From: Bacillota bacterium
Lineage (GTDB): Bacteria > Bacillota > Clostridia > Lachnospirales > Lachnospiraceae
Assembly: GCA_023395555.1 (NCBI GenBank)
Contig: JAEWYQ010000016.1
Span: 1-23,691 of the forward strand
Reading direction: 5' to 3'
Length of the DNA stretch: 23,691 bases
Made by a program: the position numbers and the translations under genes. How positions within the stretch are numbered: the stretch's first letter is position 1; every line of letters starts with the position of its first letter. The notes under the pieces were generated by a model. That model saw only the letters and a list, made by a program, of their open reading frames with translations, was not told the DNA's origin and searched no databases. Of this stretch, positions 16,630-23,691 are shown piece by piece.

Positions 16630-16687
16630 ACGGAGACAAGAAATAAGCCATAGATCTTCGTATCTACAGCTGTATCTCTTTCTCCGT
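16630..16687 (-). other. 58-nt near-perfect hairpin between the GH3 and kinase genes
   Basis: On the minus strand the two halves pair over about 25 bp: ACGGAGA with TCTCCGT, AAGAGATA with TATTTCTT, and AGCTGTAGAT with ATCTATGGCT around the loop ACGAAG, broken only by single-base bulges. Three pairs are G-U wobbles that would be mismatches on the plus strand, so it should fold in minus-strand RNA. No T-run follows, so it is not a standard terminator. It sits 12 bases after the GH3 stop and may separate or stabilise the two transcription units. Confidence 0.7.
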
Positions 16688-16698
16688 TATAATTCGCT

Positions 16699-18858
16699 TT
16701 ACAAAATGCCAAATCTGCTATTCGCTTGAACTGACAGCCTGGCAGGCTTCCTGCCGGTAAGTGCTATACTTCTGCTGTCCGGCTGGGATGTACCCACATA
16801 TACGGAATAGCTGCCGGGTTCAACCCATTTATCTCCCTTCTCATCGCTCAAGCTAAAGGCCTTCAACGGAAGATGGATTGTGATCTCTTTATCCTGTCCT
16901 ACTTCTAACGCCACCTTAGTAAAGGCCTTCAATTGAGGATTGGGGGTTCCTTCTCTTTCTGCTTTGACATATACCTGAACCGTTTCTCTTGCTTTCATAC
17001 TGCCTGCATTTAATACTCTTAAGCTAATATTAATTCCCTGCTCCGTTATAAAATTCTTATCTCCCTTGACCTCAAAGATGTTAAACTCGGCATATGACAA
17101 TCCATAGCCGAACGGATACAGTGCCTCATTCTTCATGTAACGGTAGGTTCTGCCCGCCATGGAGTAATCAGTAAAGTCGGGCAGTTCTTCTGTGGAACGA
17201 TAGAATGTTACCGGCAGCTTGCCTTCCGGAGAGTACTCTCCAAAGAGTACCTCGGCTATTGCCCTTCCTCCTTGCGCTCCGGGATACCACCCCTGCAAAA
17301 TTGCGGGGATATTCTCATCAGCCCAGTTAATTGCCAGCGCGCTGCCCGATAATAAAACCAATATCACCGGCTTCCCGCTCTTAGTAATAATCTTAAGCGT
17401 TTCTTCCTGCAAGCCGGGAAGATTGAGATCCGGCTTATCACCGCTTGCATATGCATTACCCTCATCACCCTCTTCACCCTCAAGGCCCGAATCCAATCCC
17501 ATGCAGGCTATAATGACATCACTCTTCTCACAGATCGCTTTCACCTCTGAAATTCTGTCATTCATCCGGCTTAAAGGTTCCACTTTCTTCTTATACAAAT
17601 GGCAGCCTTCGGAATAATACACTCTTACTTCCTCGCCCAGATAATCCTGAAGCCCCTCGCTTATGGTCACATACCGCGACGCTGTTCCTTCATAATTTCC
17701 CACCAGAGCTCTTCTATTATTCGCATTGGGACCGATAACACCAATACTTTTTATCCTGTTCTTATCAAGAGGAAGAAGGTTGTCCTCATTCTTAAGGAGC
17801 ACTAAGATCTTCTTTGCCGTCTCCAGATTCTTCTCAATCATCTCCTTCGAGTCAACCACAGGATAGTCAATGGACGAATACGGAACCTTATCCTGCTCAT
17901 CGAATAATCCCAGCTTCATCCTTGAGGTTATTAATCTTTCCACAGCAGCAGTTATCTTCTCTTCCTCAATCAGCCCTTTCTTTACTGCCTCCGATAAATA
18001 CAGGAACATATTGCCGCAATTAAGGTCACATCCCATATTGACAGCAAGGGCGACAGATTCAAAGGGATCATTGGTAACATGATGATACAGGTGAAAATCC
18101 TTTATAGCCCAGCAGTCAGAAACCACATGGCCATCAAAATTCCATTTTCCGCGCAGGGTATCCCTTAATAAGTAACCGCTGCCGCAGCAAGGCTCTCCAT
18201 TGGTCCTATTATAAGCCCCCATTACTGTTTCAACTTTTCCGTCCCTTACACAGGCTTCAAAAGCAGGCAGGTATGTCTCGGCCAGATCCTGGGCCGTTGC
18301 TTCTGCGTTAAAGCTATGCCGGATATCCTCAGGACCCGAGTGTACCGCAAAGTGCTTGGCACATGCCGCCGCTTTGAGATAATTCTCATCATCCCCTTGT
18401 AAACCCTTAATATATCTTACGGCTAATCTAGATGTCAAATAAGGATCTTCTCCATAGGTTTCATGGCCCCGTCCCCATCTGGCATCGCGAAAGATATTCA
18501 CGTTGGGAGCCCAGAAGGTTAATCCTTTATAAATATCCGTATCATCAAATTTCTGCTGGATATTGAACTTCGCACGTCCCTCCGTGGATACCGCGTCACC
18601 CACGGTTTCCAGCAGTTCCTCGTCAAAGGATGCTGCCAGACCGATGGCCTGGGGAAATATTGTGGCAACACCGGCTCTTGCCACACCATGTAAGCCTTCA
18701 TTCCACCAATTATATGCTTTCACTCCCAAACGTTTAATTGCAGGAGCATTATGAAGCATCTGCAGACATTTCTCTTCCAATGTCATTTTACCGACTAATT
18801 CTTTTGCTCTTGTCTTATATTCATTGATCTTGTTCTCATTATGCTGTAAATCACTCAT
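16699..18858 (-). CDS. GH3 beta-xylosidase (beta-glucosidase/xylosidase family 3)
   Basis: A glycoside hydrolase family 3 enzyme of 719 residues, with the N-terminal features of the xylosidase-type subgroup: NWWNEGLHGVAR, FPQAIGLAASFD, WGRGHETYGEDPYL and the AKHFAVHSGPE block. The nucleophile is in HVVSDCWAI (about D248). The second domain carries the glutamate-rich EGEEGDEG segment (about 460-468) that normally holds the acid/base, and a fibronectin-III-like C-terminal domain ends the protein. With no signal peptide it should act in the cytoplasm, releasing xylose from imported oligosaccharides. An arabinofuranosidase side activity is common in this subgroup and cannot be excluded. The ATG at 18856-18858 has GGGGAG upstream, and the gene has its own AGCAAT-type promoter P2, so it is probably controlled together with GH67. 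Confidence 0.92.
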   Translation of the reverse strand: MSDLQHNENKINEYKTRAKELVGKMTLEEKCLQMLHNAPAIKRLGVKAYNWWNEGLHGVARAGVATIFPQAIGLAASFDEELLETVGDAVSTEGRAKFNIQQKFDDTDIYKGLTFWAPNVNIFRDARWGRGHETYGEDPYLTSRLAVRYIKGLQGDDENYLKAAACAKHFAVHSGPEDIRHSFNAEATAQDLAETYLPAFEACVRDGKVETVMGAYNRTNGEPCCGSGYLLRDTLRGKWNFDGHVVSDCWAIKDFHLYHHVTNDPFESVALAVNMGCDLNCGNMFLYLSEAVKKGLIEEEKITAAVERLITSRMKLGLFDEQDKVPYSSIDYPVVDSKEMIEKNLETAKKILVLLKNEDNLLPLDKNRIKSIGVIGPNANNRRALVGNYEGTASRYVTISEGLQDYLGEEVRVYYSEGCHLYKKKVEPLSRMNDRISEVKAICEKSDVIIACMGLDSGLEGEEGDEGNAYASGDKPDLNLPGLQEETLKIITKSGKPVILVLLSGSALAINWADENIPAILQGWYPGAQGGRAIAEVLFGEYSPEGKLPVTFYRSTEELPDFTDYSMAGRTYRYMKNEALYPFGYGLSYAEFNIFEVKGDKNFITEQGINISLRVLNAGSMKARETVQVYVKAEREGTPNPQLKAFTKVALEVGQDKEITIHLPLKAFSLSDEKGDKWVEPGSYSVYVGTSQPDSRSIALTGRKPARLSVQANSRFGIL

Positions 18859-19097
18859 ATCTTCTCCCCTGGTCAGAATTTAATATTATCTTTTCTTAAA
18901 AATATATTTCAGCTTAGTTATTGCTATATGAAACTTATATCATAAATGAGGATTAATTACTTCTTGCGCATTGCTAAGTAGTTATTAAATATTGCTCTTT
19001 TATAATGAAAACCATCTATATTCCTGTGATATATACTCTTGGCGCCATAGCCGATCAGAAGGGTAACGGCTCTCCATAACAGCAAAACTTCCATACA
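18859..19097. other. Intergenic region between the acetylesterase and GH3 genes
   Basis: These 239 bases hold promoter P2 (18934-18996) and a roughly 70-base AT-rich leader for GH3. The leader contains a third isolated ATTGCT (18920-18925) just downstream of the predicted +1. The half nearer the acetylesterase shows only a weak AGCCG/CGGCT stem with no T-run, so I see no convincing terminator; GH3 may also receive read-through. Confidence 0.5.
18934..18996 (-). promoter_or_regulatory. AGCAAT-type activator-dependent promoter P2 (upstream of GH3)
   Basis: On the minus strand: AGCAAT (18991-18996), 15 bases, AGCAAT (18970-18975), 30 bases, then TATAAG (18934-18939) preceded by TGA, an extended -10. 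AGAAG follows the proximal box after five bases. The stretch where a -35 should lie is not TTGACA-like. Box sequence, spacing and distance to the -10 are identical to P1 and P3. Confidence 0.75.
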
Positions 19098-20948
19098 TTA
19101 CAAAGTCATTCGGAAGCAGACAGCCGGCAAGCCTTTTGCATTATAGAAATTAATGTTTTCCGGATTATCCTGCCAGGCATACCGGATCGATACAGGAATA
19201 TCCGCCTGACTGCTTGTCACAATCACCTGCGCTCCCTTTCGGACAGCCTTTGCAGGATAATATATCCCATCCCTTCCCGCCAGCTCAAAGTGATTGATCT
19301 CCTGTTCCGGCTCCGATGCTTCTAGATAGCGGAAGCGAATCACCGCCTGCTTTCCTGATATCCAGGCCTTCTCCGGTATGGGGCAAAGCTCCTCTTCCCC
19401 CTCACGATAGACCAGGGTTTTGGCTGCTCTTGCCAAGCGTACCCCGATCTCCTTCTTATTCTGAGGATGCAGATCATTATATTCTCCAATATCCAGGGCC
19501 GCCACCATTGCCACCTGTCCCAGCTTCAGCCCCTGCCTCTGCTGTTCCCTCAGCTCCGCCCAGCCGCTGTCCGAAGAGACACCCAAGGGTTCCTCGTAAT
19601 TCGGCAGCTGCACATAGATACAGGGAACCTCATGCCCCAACAGCCTGCGCCAGGAGGTCAGCATTTCCTCGAATTTATCGGCATAGCCCTTCGGATCGGA
19701 GATATTGCTTTCGCCTTGATACCAGAGAATCGCCCGAAAGGAAATTCTTTGCAGGGGTGCTATTGCCGTATGGTATAAGCCTGTAGGCAGACTGGCCGGA
19801 AACAGGACATCAGGCATCGGCATATCCGCTCTCTTACCGATCCGGTAAAACCATTCTCCCTCCAGGCACAGCTTCTTATTGCCGCAGCTTAAATAATAGG
19901 GTCTTCCCTTAATTGTGCCTCCATTCCCCCGGTTGATAACAATACGCAGCATGATCCGGTTGCTGCCTTTTCGCAGTATTCCCTGGGGAATCGGATATTT
20001 TCTGGGAGGATACCGGTATTGTGTTCTGCCTGCCAATGTTCCGTTAATCCAGATTTGATCCGAGTCGATAATGGTTCCCATATAAATTCCGGCATCCTCT
20101 CCATCGGCAGGTTCCTCTTCCAATTCTACATCCCGGCACAGATATACGGAGCCTTGAAAGGGCTCGTCCGTATAATCCCTTACCAGAGAGGGCAGGGTAC
20201 AGATCTTCCATTCCCTGTAATCTTCCTGAGGCATAACCTTGAGTTCTTCTTCCTCCAGCCCGGACAGCCACCGATTGACCGGCTCCTGCTGTTCTTTCAT
20301 ATAGCTATGAAAATATTCCTGATTATGAAAAGCTTTCACCCATGGGCCGCATTTCCTGAACTTTTGGACGGAATCAGGGCTCATCCATGCCTCTATGGAG
20401 GAGCCTCCTACGGCTGCCGTGATCAGGCCGACAGGTACCCGAAAGGAATCTTTGATTTCCTTAGCAAAAAAGTATCCGGCGGCACTAAAGCCCATCCGAT
20501 CCTCTCCCGCTGCCTTCTTCCAGGCATTTTCCGCCATGTATTTTCTCGGCCCGTGAAACTGGTAATCTGCCGGAAGCAGGTACTGCCGTATCTCCGGTTC
20601 ATAAGTCCGCCTCACTTCCTCCTCAGATATATCCAGAACCCTCCGCAGAGGCAATTCCATATTGGATTGTCCTGCCAGAAGAAAAACATCTCCAAAGAGG
20701 ATATCTGAAATACAGATCTCCCTGCTGCCTGTCACCGTCATGCTATAGGATCCCCCTGCCGGAACGGGAGGAAGAGAAATGCAGAAATCCCCCTTCTCAT
20801 CCGGTGCCTGGCTGTATTCCTGGCCCATAAAGCGCAGGCTTACTCTGTCTGCCTCTCTTTCCGTCCCATAGATACAATTGATTGCATCCCTCTGTAATAC
20901 CATGCCGTCACTGAAGACAGGCGCCAGCATAAGTCCGCTATTCTCCAT
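19098..20948 (-). CDS. Sialate O-acetylesterase-like SGNH esterase (SASA domain), probable xylan-oligosaccharide acetylesterase
   Basis: A multi-domain SGNH-type esterase of about 616 residues of the sialate O-acetylesterase (SASA, PF03629) family. Block I with the catalytic serine is FLLAGQSNMELPL (about residue 90), the oxyanion asparagine block is WYQGESNIS, and the DxxH block is EYNDLHPQNKKE. A jelly-roll-like insert lies between the two halves of the catalytic domain (QIWINGTLAGRTQY). No signal peptide is visible. The longest frame begins at 20966, but ATG 20946-20948 has GGAGG six bases upstream, so I start there. It follows the GH67 gene by about 23 bases and must be cotranscribed. In xylan loci such proteins remove acetyl groups from glucuronoxylan fragments; a sialic acid role is unlikely as no sialic acid genes are present. 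The substrate is inferred. Confidence 0.88.
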   Translation of the reverse strand: MENSGLMLAPVFSDGMVLQRDAINCIYGTEREADRVSLRFMGQEYSQAPDEKGDFCISLPPVPAGGSYSMTVTGSREICISDILFGDVFLLAGQSNMELPLRRVLDISEEEVRRTYEPEIRQYLLPADYQFHGPRKYMAENAWKKAAGEDRMGFSAAGYFFAKEIKDSFRVPVGLITAAVGGSSIEAWMSPDSVQKFRKCGPWVKAFHNQEYFHSYMKEQQEPVNRWLSGLEEEELKVMPQEDYREWKICTLPSLVRDYTDEPFQGSVYLCRDVELEEEPADGEDAGIYMGTIIDSDQIWINGTLAGRTQYRYPPRKYPIPQGILRKGSNRIMLRIVINRGNGGTIKGRPYYLSCGNKKLCLEGEWFYRIGKRADMPMPDVLFPASLPTGLYHTAIAPLQRISFRAILWYQGESNISDPKGYADKFEEMLTSWRRLLGHEVPCIYVQLPNYEEPLGVSSDSGWAELREQQRQGLKLGQVAMVAALDIGEYNDLHPQNKKEIGVRLARAAKTLVYREGEEELCPIPEKAWISGKQAVIRFRYLEASEPEQEINHFELAGRDGIYYPAKAVRKGAQVIVTSSQADIPVSIRYAWQDNPENINFYNAKGLPAVCFRMTL

Positions 20949-20971
20949 AGAAATCCTCCATTCCACCGCAT

Positions 20972-22975
20972 CTAATATAAGATTCTGCCTTGATTGTCCG
21001 GTATCCCCGTTTTACGGTAGAAATAGGAATTGACCACATCCCGCCATTCCTTTGCATGCTCCTTTTGATGCTCCAATCTTTCCCGGACTCTTTGGTAGGC
21101 CGCCTCATCCACATGCCCTTTCAGCTCCAGCCATATCTCATAGAACAGCTCCGCTTCTTCCGCTCCTTCATAATGGGTATCATAAATATGCTGCAGCAGG
21201 GTCTTTCCGCTGGAGAGAACGTAATCATACCTCACATGATGGAAGAACAGGAGCAGCTCCTCGGGACAGGTGCCAATATTCCCATACATGGAGGCCAGGG
21301 GTTCCTTATACTGGCTGCAGTAACCGGTCCCCTTCTCCGTCCGGTCAACGCCAATTCCGGTATGATCGGCCTTGTGATAGGTTCCCCATCGGTCATACTC
21401 GTACCCGTCCACATCCGGTCCATAATGGACATTGGGTTTTACCATCCAGCCGATGCCAAGGGGGGAGGTGTATTTTTCGTAGGCCGGCCAGGACATCATC
21501 AACATTTTTAAAATGCTGTCCATTACTTTTCCATCATCCCCAAAGGTCTGAAGAATCCATTCCCTGGCTATCTCTTCCGCCGACAGCCCGGGGTCAAAGG
21601 AAAGTCTGCCAAAGCCATAGAGATTGGCGCCTGCCAGGTCATGCCCCGTCCAATTCACATCATTTCCGGTATTGGAAACAGCCGTCATTCCGCAACGGAC
21701 ATTCCCATAGGTTCTGCCGCTGATAATATCCTGTACTTTATCCAGCTCACCGCTGTAGCAGCCGGGAAAATCCAAAATTTCCTTAAACCAGGGAATCAGA
21801 TAGCACACATGCCTCTGCTGTCCGGTATACTCCTGGGCGATCTGTACCTCCAACATCATGTTTGTTTTCTTCAGCCCTCCAAATAAAGGGGATACCGGTT
21901 CCCTTACCTGGAAATCCATGGGGCCGTTCTTAATCTGGAGAATCACATTATCTGCAAACTGCCCGTCAAGGGGCATAAAATTATCATAGCCGGCTCTTGC
22001 CCTGTCTGTCTTGGTATCTCTCCAGTCCTGCTTACAGTTATACACAAAACAGCGCCATAGTACAATTCCTCCATAGGGCCTGATTGCTTCCGCCAACATG
22101 TTAGCTCCATCCGCATGGGTCCTGCCATAGGTGAAGGGACCGGGCCTTCCCTCGGAATCCGCTTTCACCAGAAATCCCCCCAACTCCGGCACATTGTTCC
22201 ATATCTCCTCGGCCTTTTTCTTCCACCAATTCTTTACCTCTTCGTCACAGGGATCTGAGGACGCAAGGCCTCCAAGCTCCATGGGCGCCGCAAAATTGAT
22301 ACTAAGATACAGCTTAATATGATACGCAGCAAATAACCGTGACATGCTGCGGAGTTTATCATAGTACCTTACTGTAATCAGCTCTGTCGCCGTTGTTCTC
22401 ACATTGACATTGTTGATCACAACGGTATTAATGCCAATGGAAGCAGCCATTCTTGCATAAGCCCTGGTCCGGTCATTGAATAGGACCTCTTCCTTCTCAA
22501 AAAAGAAGGAATTGCCGGAATAGCCTCTCTCAATGCTGCCGTCCATATTATCCCAATGGTTCAGCATACGCATGGGATTCCATGGTTTCTTCTGCTCCGT
22601 CAGGCAAAAAGACGTAAAATCCACTGCCCTCTGCACCTGCAAATTGCGCAGCAGAGCGAAAACACCGTATAAAATTCCGGCCTCAGAGCTTGCCGATATC
22701 AGGCATTTTCCGTCCTTTGCTTCAAGGCGGTATTCTTCCTCACCATAGGGCAGCCCCGAATTCAGCTCAAGACAGATGCCGGACTGCGCCTGACCATAGG
22801 TCTCCCTATCTGAAGCTGCCTCCGGCAGCCTCCCGTACAGCTTGAACAATCCGATCCTTAGCTCTTCCACTGCATTTTGAACAATTTCACCTTTTTTATT
22901 ACTGTAGATTACAATTCCCGATGCATCCCCACCGGAAAGCATATGATATTGTATCCAGCAATTGGTATACTCCAT
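20972..22975 (-). CDS. aguA: GH67 alpha-glucuronidase
   Basis: An alpha-glucuronidase of family 67, 667 residues, close to the usual size for bacterial enzymes. It removes 4-O-methylglucuronic acid from the non-reducing-end xylose of aldouronic acids. The signature strands are all present: RMLNHWDNMDGSIERGYSG (about 136-154), GGFLVKADSEGRPGPFTYGR (about 266-285), HADGANMLAEAI, WRCFVYNCKQDWRD, then YDNFMPLDGQFADNVILQIK and NGPMDFQVREPVSPLFGG. By alignment from memory, D331 and E359 match the carboxylate pair that activates water. There is no secretion signal, so it is cytoplasmic and depends on import of the oligosaccharide. GGAGG precedes the ATG at 22973-22975. It is the first gene of a two-gene unit with the acetylesterase, behind promoter P3 and a structured leader. 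It is the best evidence that the locus handles glucuronoxylan. Confidence 0.96.
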   Translation of the reverse strand: MEYTNCWIQYHMLSGGDASGIVIYSNKKGEIVQNAVEELRIGLFKLYGRLPEAASDRETYGQAQSGICLELNSGLPYGEEEYRLEAKDGKCLISASSEAGILYGVFALLRNLQVQRAVDFTSFCLTEQKKPWNPMRMLNHWDNMDGSIERGYSGNSFFFEKEEVLFNDRTRAYARMAASIGINTVVINNVNVRTTATELITVRYYDKLRSMSRLFAAYHIKLYLSINFAAPMELGGLASSDPCDEEVKNWWKKKAEEIWNNVPELGGFLVKADSEGRPGPFTYGRTHADGANMLAEAIRPYGGIVLWRCFVYNCKQDWRDTKTDRARAGYDNFMPLDGQFADNVILQIKNGPMDFQVREPVSPLFGGLKKTNMMLEVQIAQEYTGQQRHVCYLIPWFKEILDFPGCYSGELDKVQDIISGRTYGNVRCGMTAVSNTGNDVNWTGHDLAGANLYGFGRLSFDPGLSAEEIAREWILQTFGDDGKVMDSILKMLMMSWPAYEKYTSPLGIGWMVKPNVHYGPDVDGYEYDRWGTYHKADHTGIGVDRTEKGTGYCSQYKEPLASMYGNIGTCPEELLLFFHHVRYDYVLSSGKTLLQHIYDTHYEGAEEAELFYEIWLELKGHVDEAAYQRVRERLEHQKEHAKEWRDVVNSYFYRKTGIPDNQGRILY

Positions 22976-23019
22976 GATAACCTCCTTCTTCTATCTAAGG
23001 TCAGTTTCTTTCTGTTTAC

Positions 23020-23050
23020 CATATCATAGGATACGAATTCCTACGATATG
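23020..23050 (-). other. Leader hairpin 2 of the GH67 transcript
   Basis: On the minus strand CATATCGTAGGA (23050-23039) pairs with TCCTATGATATG (23031-23020) over all 12 positions, one being G-U, with a 7-base loop. The wobble would be a mismatch on the plus strand, so it is probably RNA structure. No T-run follows. It lies 45 bases before the GH67 start codon. Confidence 0.55.
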
Positions 23051-23056
23051 TTAAGG

Positions 23057-23087
23057 AAAAGGGCCCTCCGTCTACAGGCCCCTTCGA
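23057..23087 (-). terminator. Terminator-like hairpin in the GH67 leader
   Basis: On the minus strand AAGGGGCC pairs with GGCCCTTT (8 bp, one G-U) and the sequence continues as TTTTCC, so the U-run is short and overlaps the stem. It lies downstream of the predicted P3 start site. It could be an attenuator for GH67 or the weak terminator of the remnant gene to its right. Confidence 0.5.
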
Positions 23088-23102
23088 TAAGTTTATACTA
23101 TT

Positions 23103-23165
23103 ATTCTACAACATAATATTTTGCCTTTCTTCTCAATTATTGCTTTTCATCAATTAAATATTGCT
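23103..23165 (-). promoter_or_regulatory. AGCAAT-type activator-dependent promoter P3 (upstream of GH67)
   Basis: On the minus strand: AGCAAT (23160-23165), 15 bases, AGCAAT (23139-23144), 30 bases, then TAGAAT (23103-23108). AGAAG again follows the proximal box after five bases, and the distal box is again followed by ATTT. No TTGACA-like -35 is present. Same geometry as P1 and P2. Confidence 0.75.
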
Positions 23166-23200
23166 ATTTTACGGATTTAAATTTTATTCTTTTATAGATA

Positions 23201-23570
23201 TTACTTCACTCTAATACTTTGATCCTTATATCGGATTTCTATTGCGTCAGCCGCTGATAAATCAATGGGGTCAAAGCTGATAAGATTTCCCCATATAGTG
23301 GGGTTTTCCGTTGAATCCATTGCAGATGCCCATTTATAGCTTGTATTTACGGTACGTTTAATTTCAACTCCGTCTACATATAATTTGACATCACCTTCTG
23401 TATACCCGGAAGGATCTTCAACCGTTTTAAACAATCTATTTTTAATGAAAAAGTTCCGATTCCTCCTTGTCGACAAAAGGATACTGTTCATCAAGCGGTA
23501 CTGTTCTTTTAAACCAGGGCGAAACAAGCAGTGATTTGCAGTTATTAACCGTAACCCTTATTAACCAAGG
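23201..23570 (-). pseudogene. Frameshifted C-terminal remnant of an unidentified protein
   Basis: The minus strand is open as 108 codons from a TTG at 23527 to TAA at 23201, without a ribosome site or plausible start. A second frame overlapping at 23442-23570 (RVTVNNCKSLLVSPWFKRTV, then PLDEQYPFVDKEESELF) reads naturally into it if one base is removed near the CTTTTT at about 23449-23455. Joined, the two give about 120 residues ending in a beta-rich segment (GDVKLYVDGVEIKRTV, ISFDPIDLSAADAIEIRYKD) that resembles the tail of a surface or carbohydrate-active protein. I cannot name the family. The fragment is cut off on its right by a bidirectional terminator, so it is most likely a leftover of a deleted gene. 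Confidence 0.45.
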
Positions 23571-23571
23571 G

Positions 23572-23614
23572 CACTGAAAAACCTCCGATTTTTTTAGTCG
23601 GAGGTTTTTTAGTG
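23572..23614. terminator. Bidirectional rho-independent terminator
   Basis: Arms of 17 bases (23572-23588 and 23598-23614) match at 16 positions; the core is ACCTCCGA/TCGGAGGT with a 9-base loop. TTTTTT follows on the plus strand and TTTTT on the minus strand. It probably ends a minus-strand gene located to the right of the window. The remaining 77 bases to the window edge show no supported feature. Confidence 0.88.
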
Positions 23615-23691
23615 TATATTTATTCCCAGCAATTTCAGAATAAAAACGAGAAATAAGTTGTGGTTTCATTAAAAATAGAAAACAGTCCCGA

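Noticed and set aside
18920..18925. Third ATTGCT in the GH3 leader as another regulator site
   Set aside because: It lacks the partner box and the AGAAG extension and is downstream of the predicted start; a single hexamer is not evidence.
20019..20708. Plus-strand open frame of 229 codons opposite the SASA esterase (and similar ones at 21052-21723, 5528-6088, 1375-1926 and 12284-12823)
   Set aside because: They lie antisense to conserved, motif-bearing genes, have biased composition, no family motifs and no convincing ribosome sites.
19098..20948. Sialic acid metabolism
   Set aside because: The esterase family name suggests it, but no sialidase, lyase, kinase or epimerase is present, and all neighbours act on xylan.
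23442..23669. A 75-codon minus-strand frame as an independent gene
   Set aside because: It reads straight through the bidirectional terminator at 23572-23614 and has no ribosome site; only its 3' part is kept as part of the remnant.

Overview
The window is a xylan (glucuronoxylan) oligosaccharide utilisation locus from a Gram-positive anaerobe, most likely a Lachnospiraceae/Clostridia relative. The pointers are strong AGGAGG-type ribosome binding sites, moderately AT-rich DNA, a YesM/YesN two-component system, an LplA/LplB/YtcP-type ABC importer without its own ATPase, and a methyl-accepting chemoreceptor. Every real gene is on the minus strand, so transcription runs from high to low coordinates.

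Layout in transcription order: a decayed gene remnant and a terminator at the right edge (23201-23614); GH67 alpha-glucuronidase (20972-22975) and an SGNH acetylesterase (19098-20948); GH3 beta-xylosidase (16699-18858); a sensor operon made of a YesM-type histidine kinase, a YesN-type response regulator and a solute-binding lipoprotein (16558 to 11375) that ends in a clear intrinsic terminator; a transport/catabolic operon made of a second, paralogous solute-binding lipoprotein, two permeases, a chemoreceptor, a GH39 beta-xylosidase and two esterases (11141 to 1023); and the start of a large solute-binding protein of another transporter (834 to the left edge, incomplete).

The enzymes lack signal peptides, so I infer that acetylated, methylglucuronic-acid-decorated xylo-oligosaccharides are cut outside by enzymes not encoded here. 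They would be captured by the lipoprotein, imported, and then deacetylated, deglucuronidated and cut to xylose in the cytoplasm. The arrangement resembles the aldouronate-utilisation cluster known from Paenibacillus (yesMN, lplA-ytcP-lplB, aguA, xynB), with an added chemoreceptor, extra esterases and an extra binding protein.

The most interesting signal is non-coding. Three promoters (before the large binding protein, before GH3 and before GH67) share one exact geometry on the minus strand: AGCAAT, 15 bases, AGCAAT, 30 bases, then a -10 hexamer, with no good -35. This looks like a tandem AraC-family activator site defining a local regulon. The transporter operon has a different pair of 12-bp direct repeats at a similar position, partly inside the upstream terminator, and a perfect 18-bp palindrome near its predicted +1. 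Several intercistronic and leader hairpins pair better as minus-strand RNA (G-U wobbles) than as plus-strand RNA, so they probably act in the transcript.
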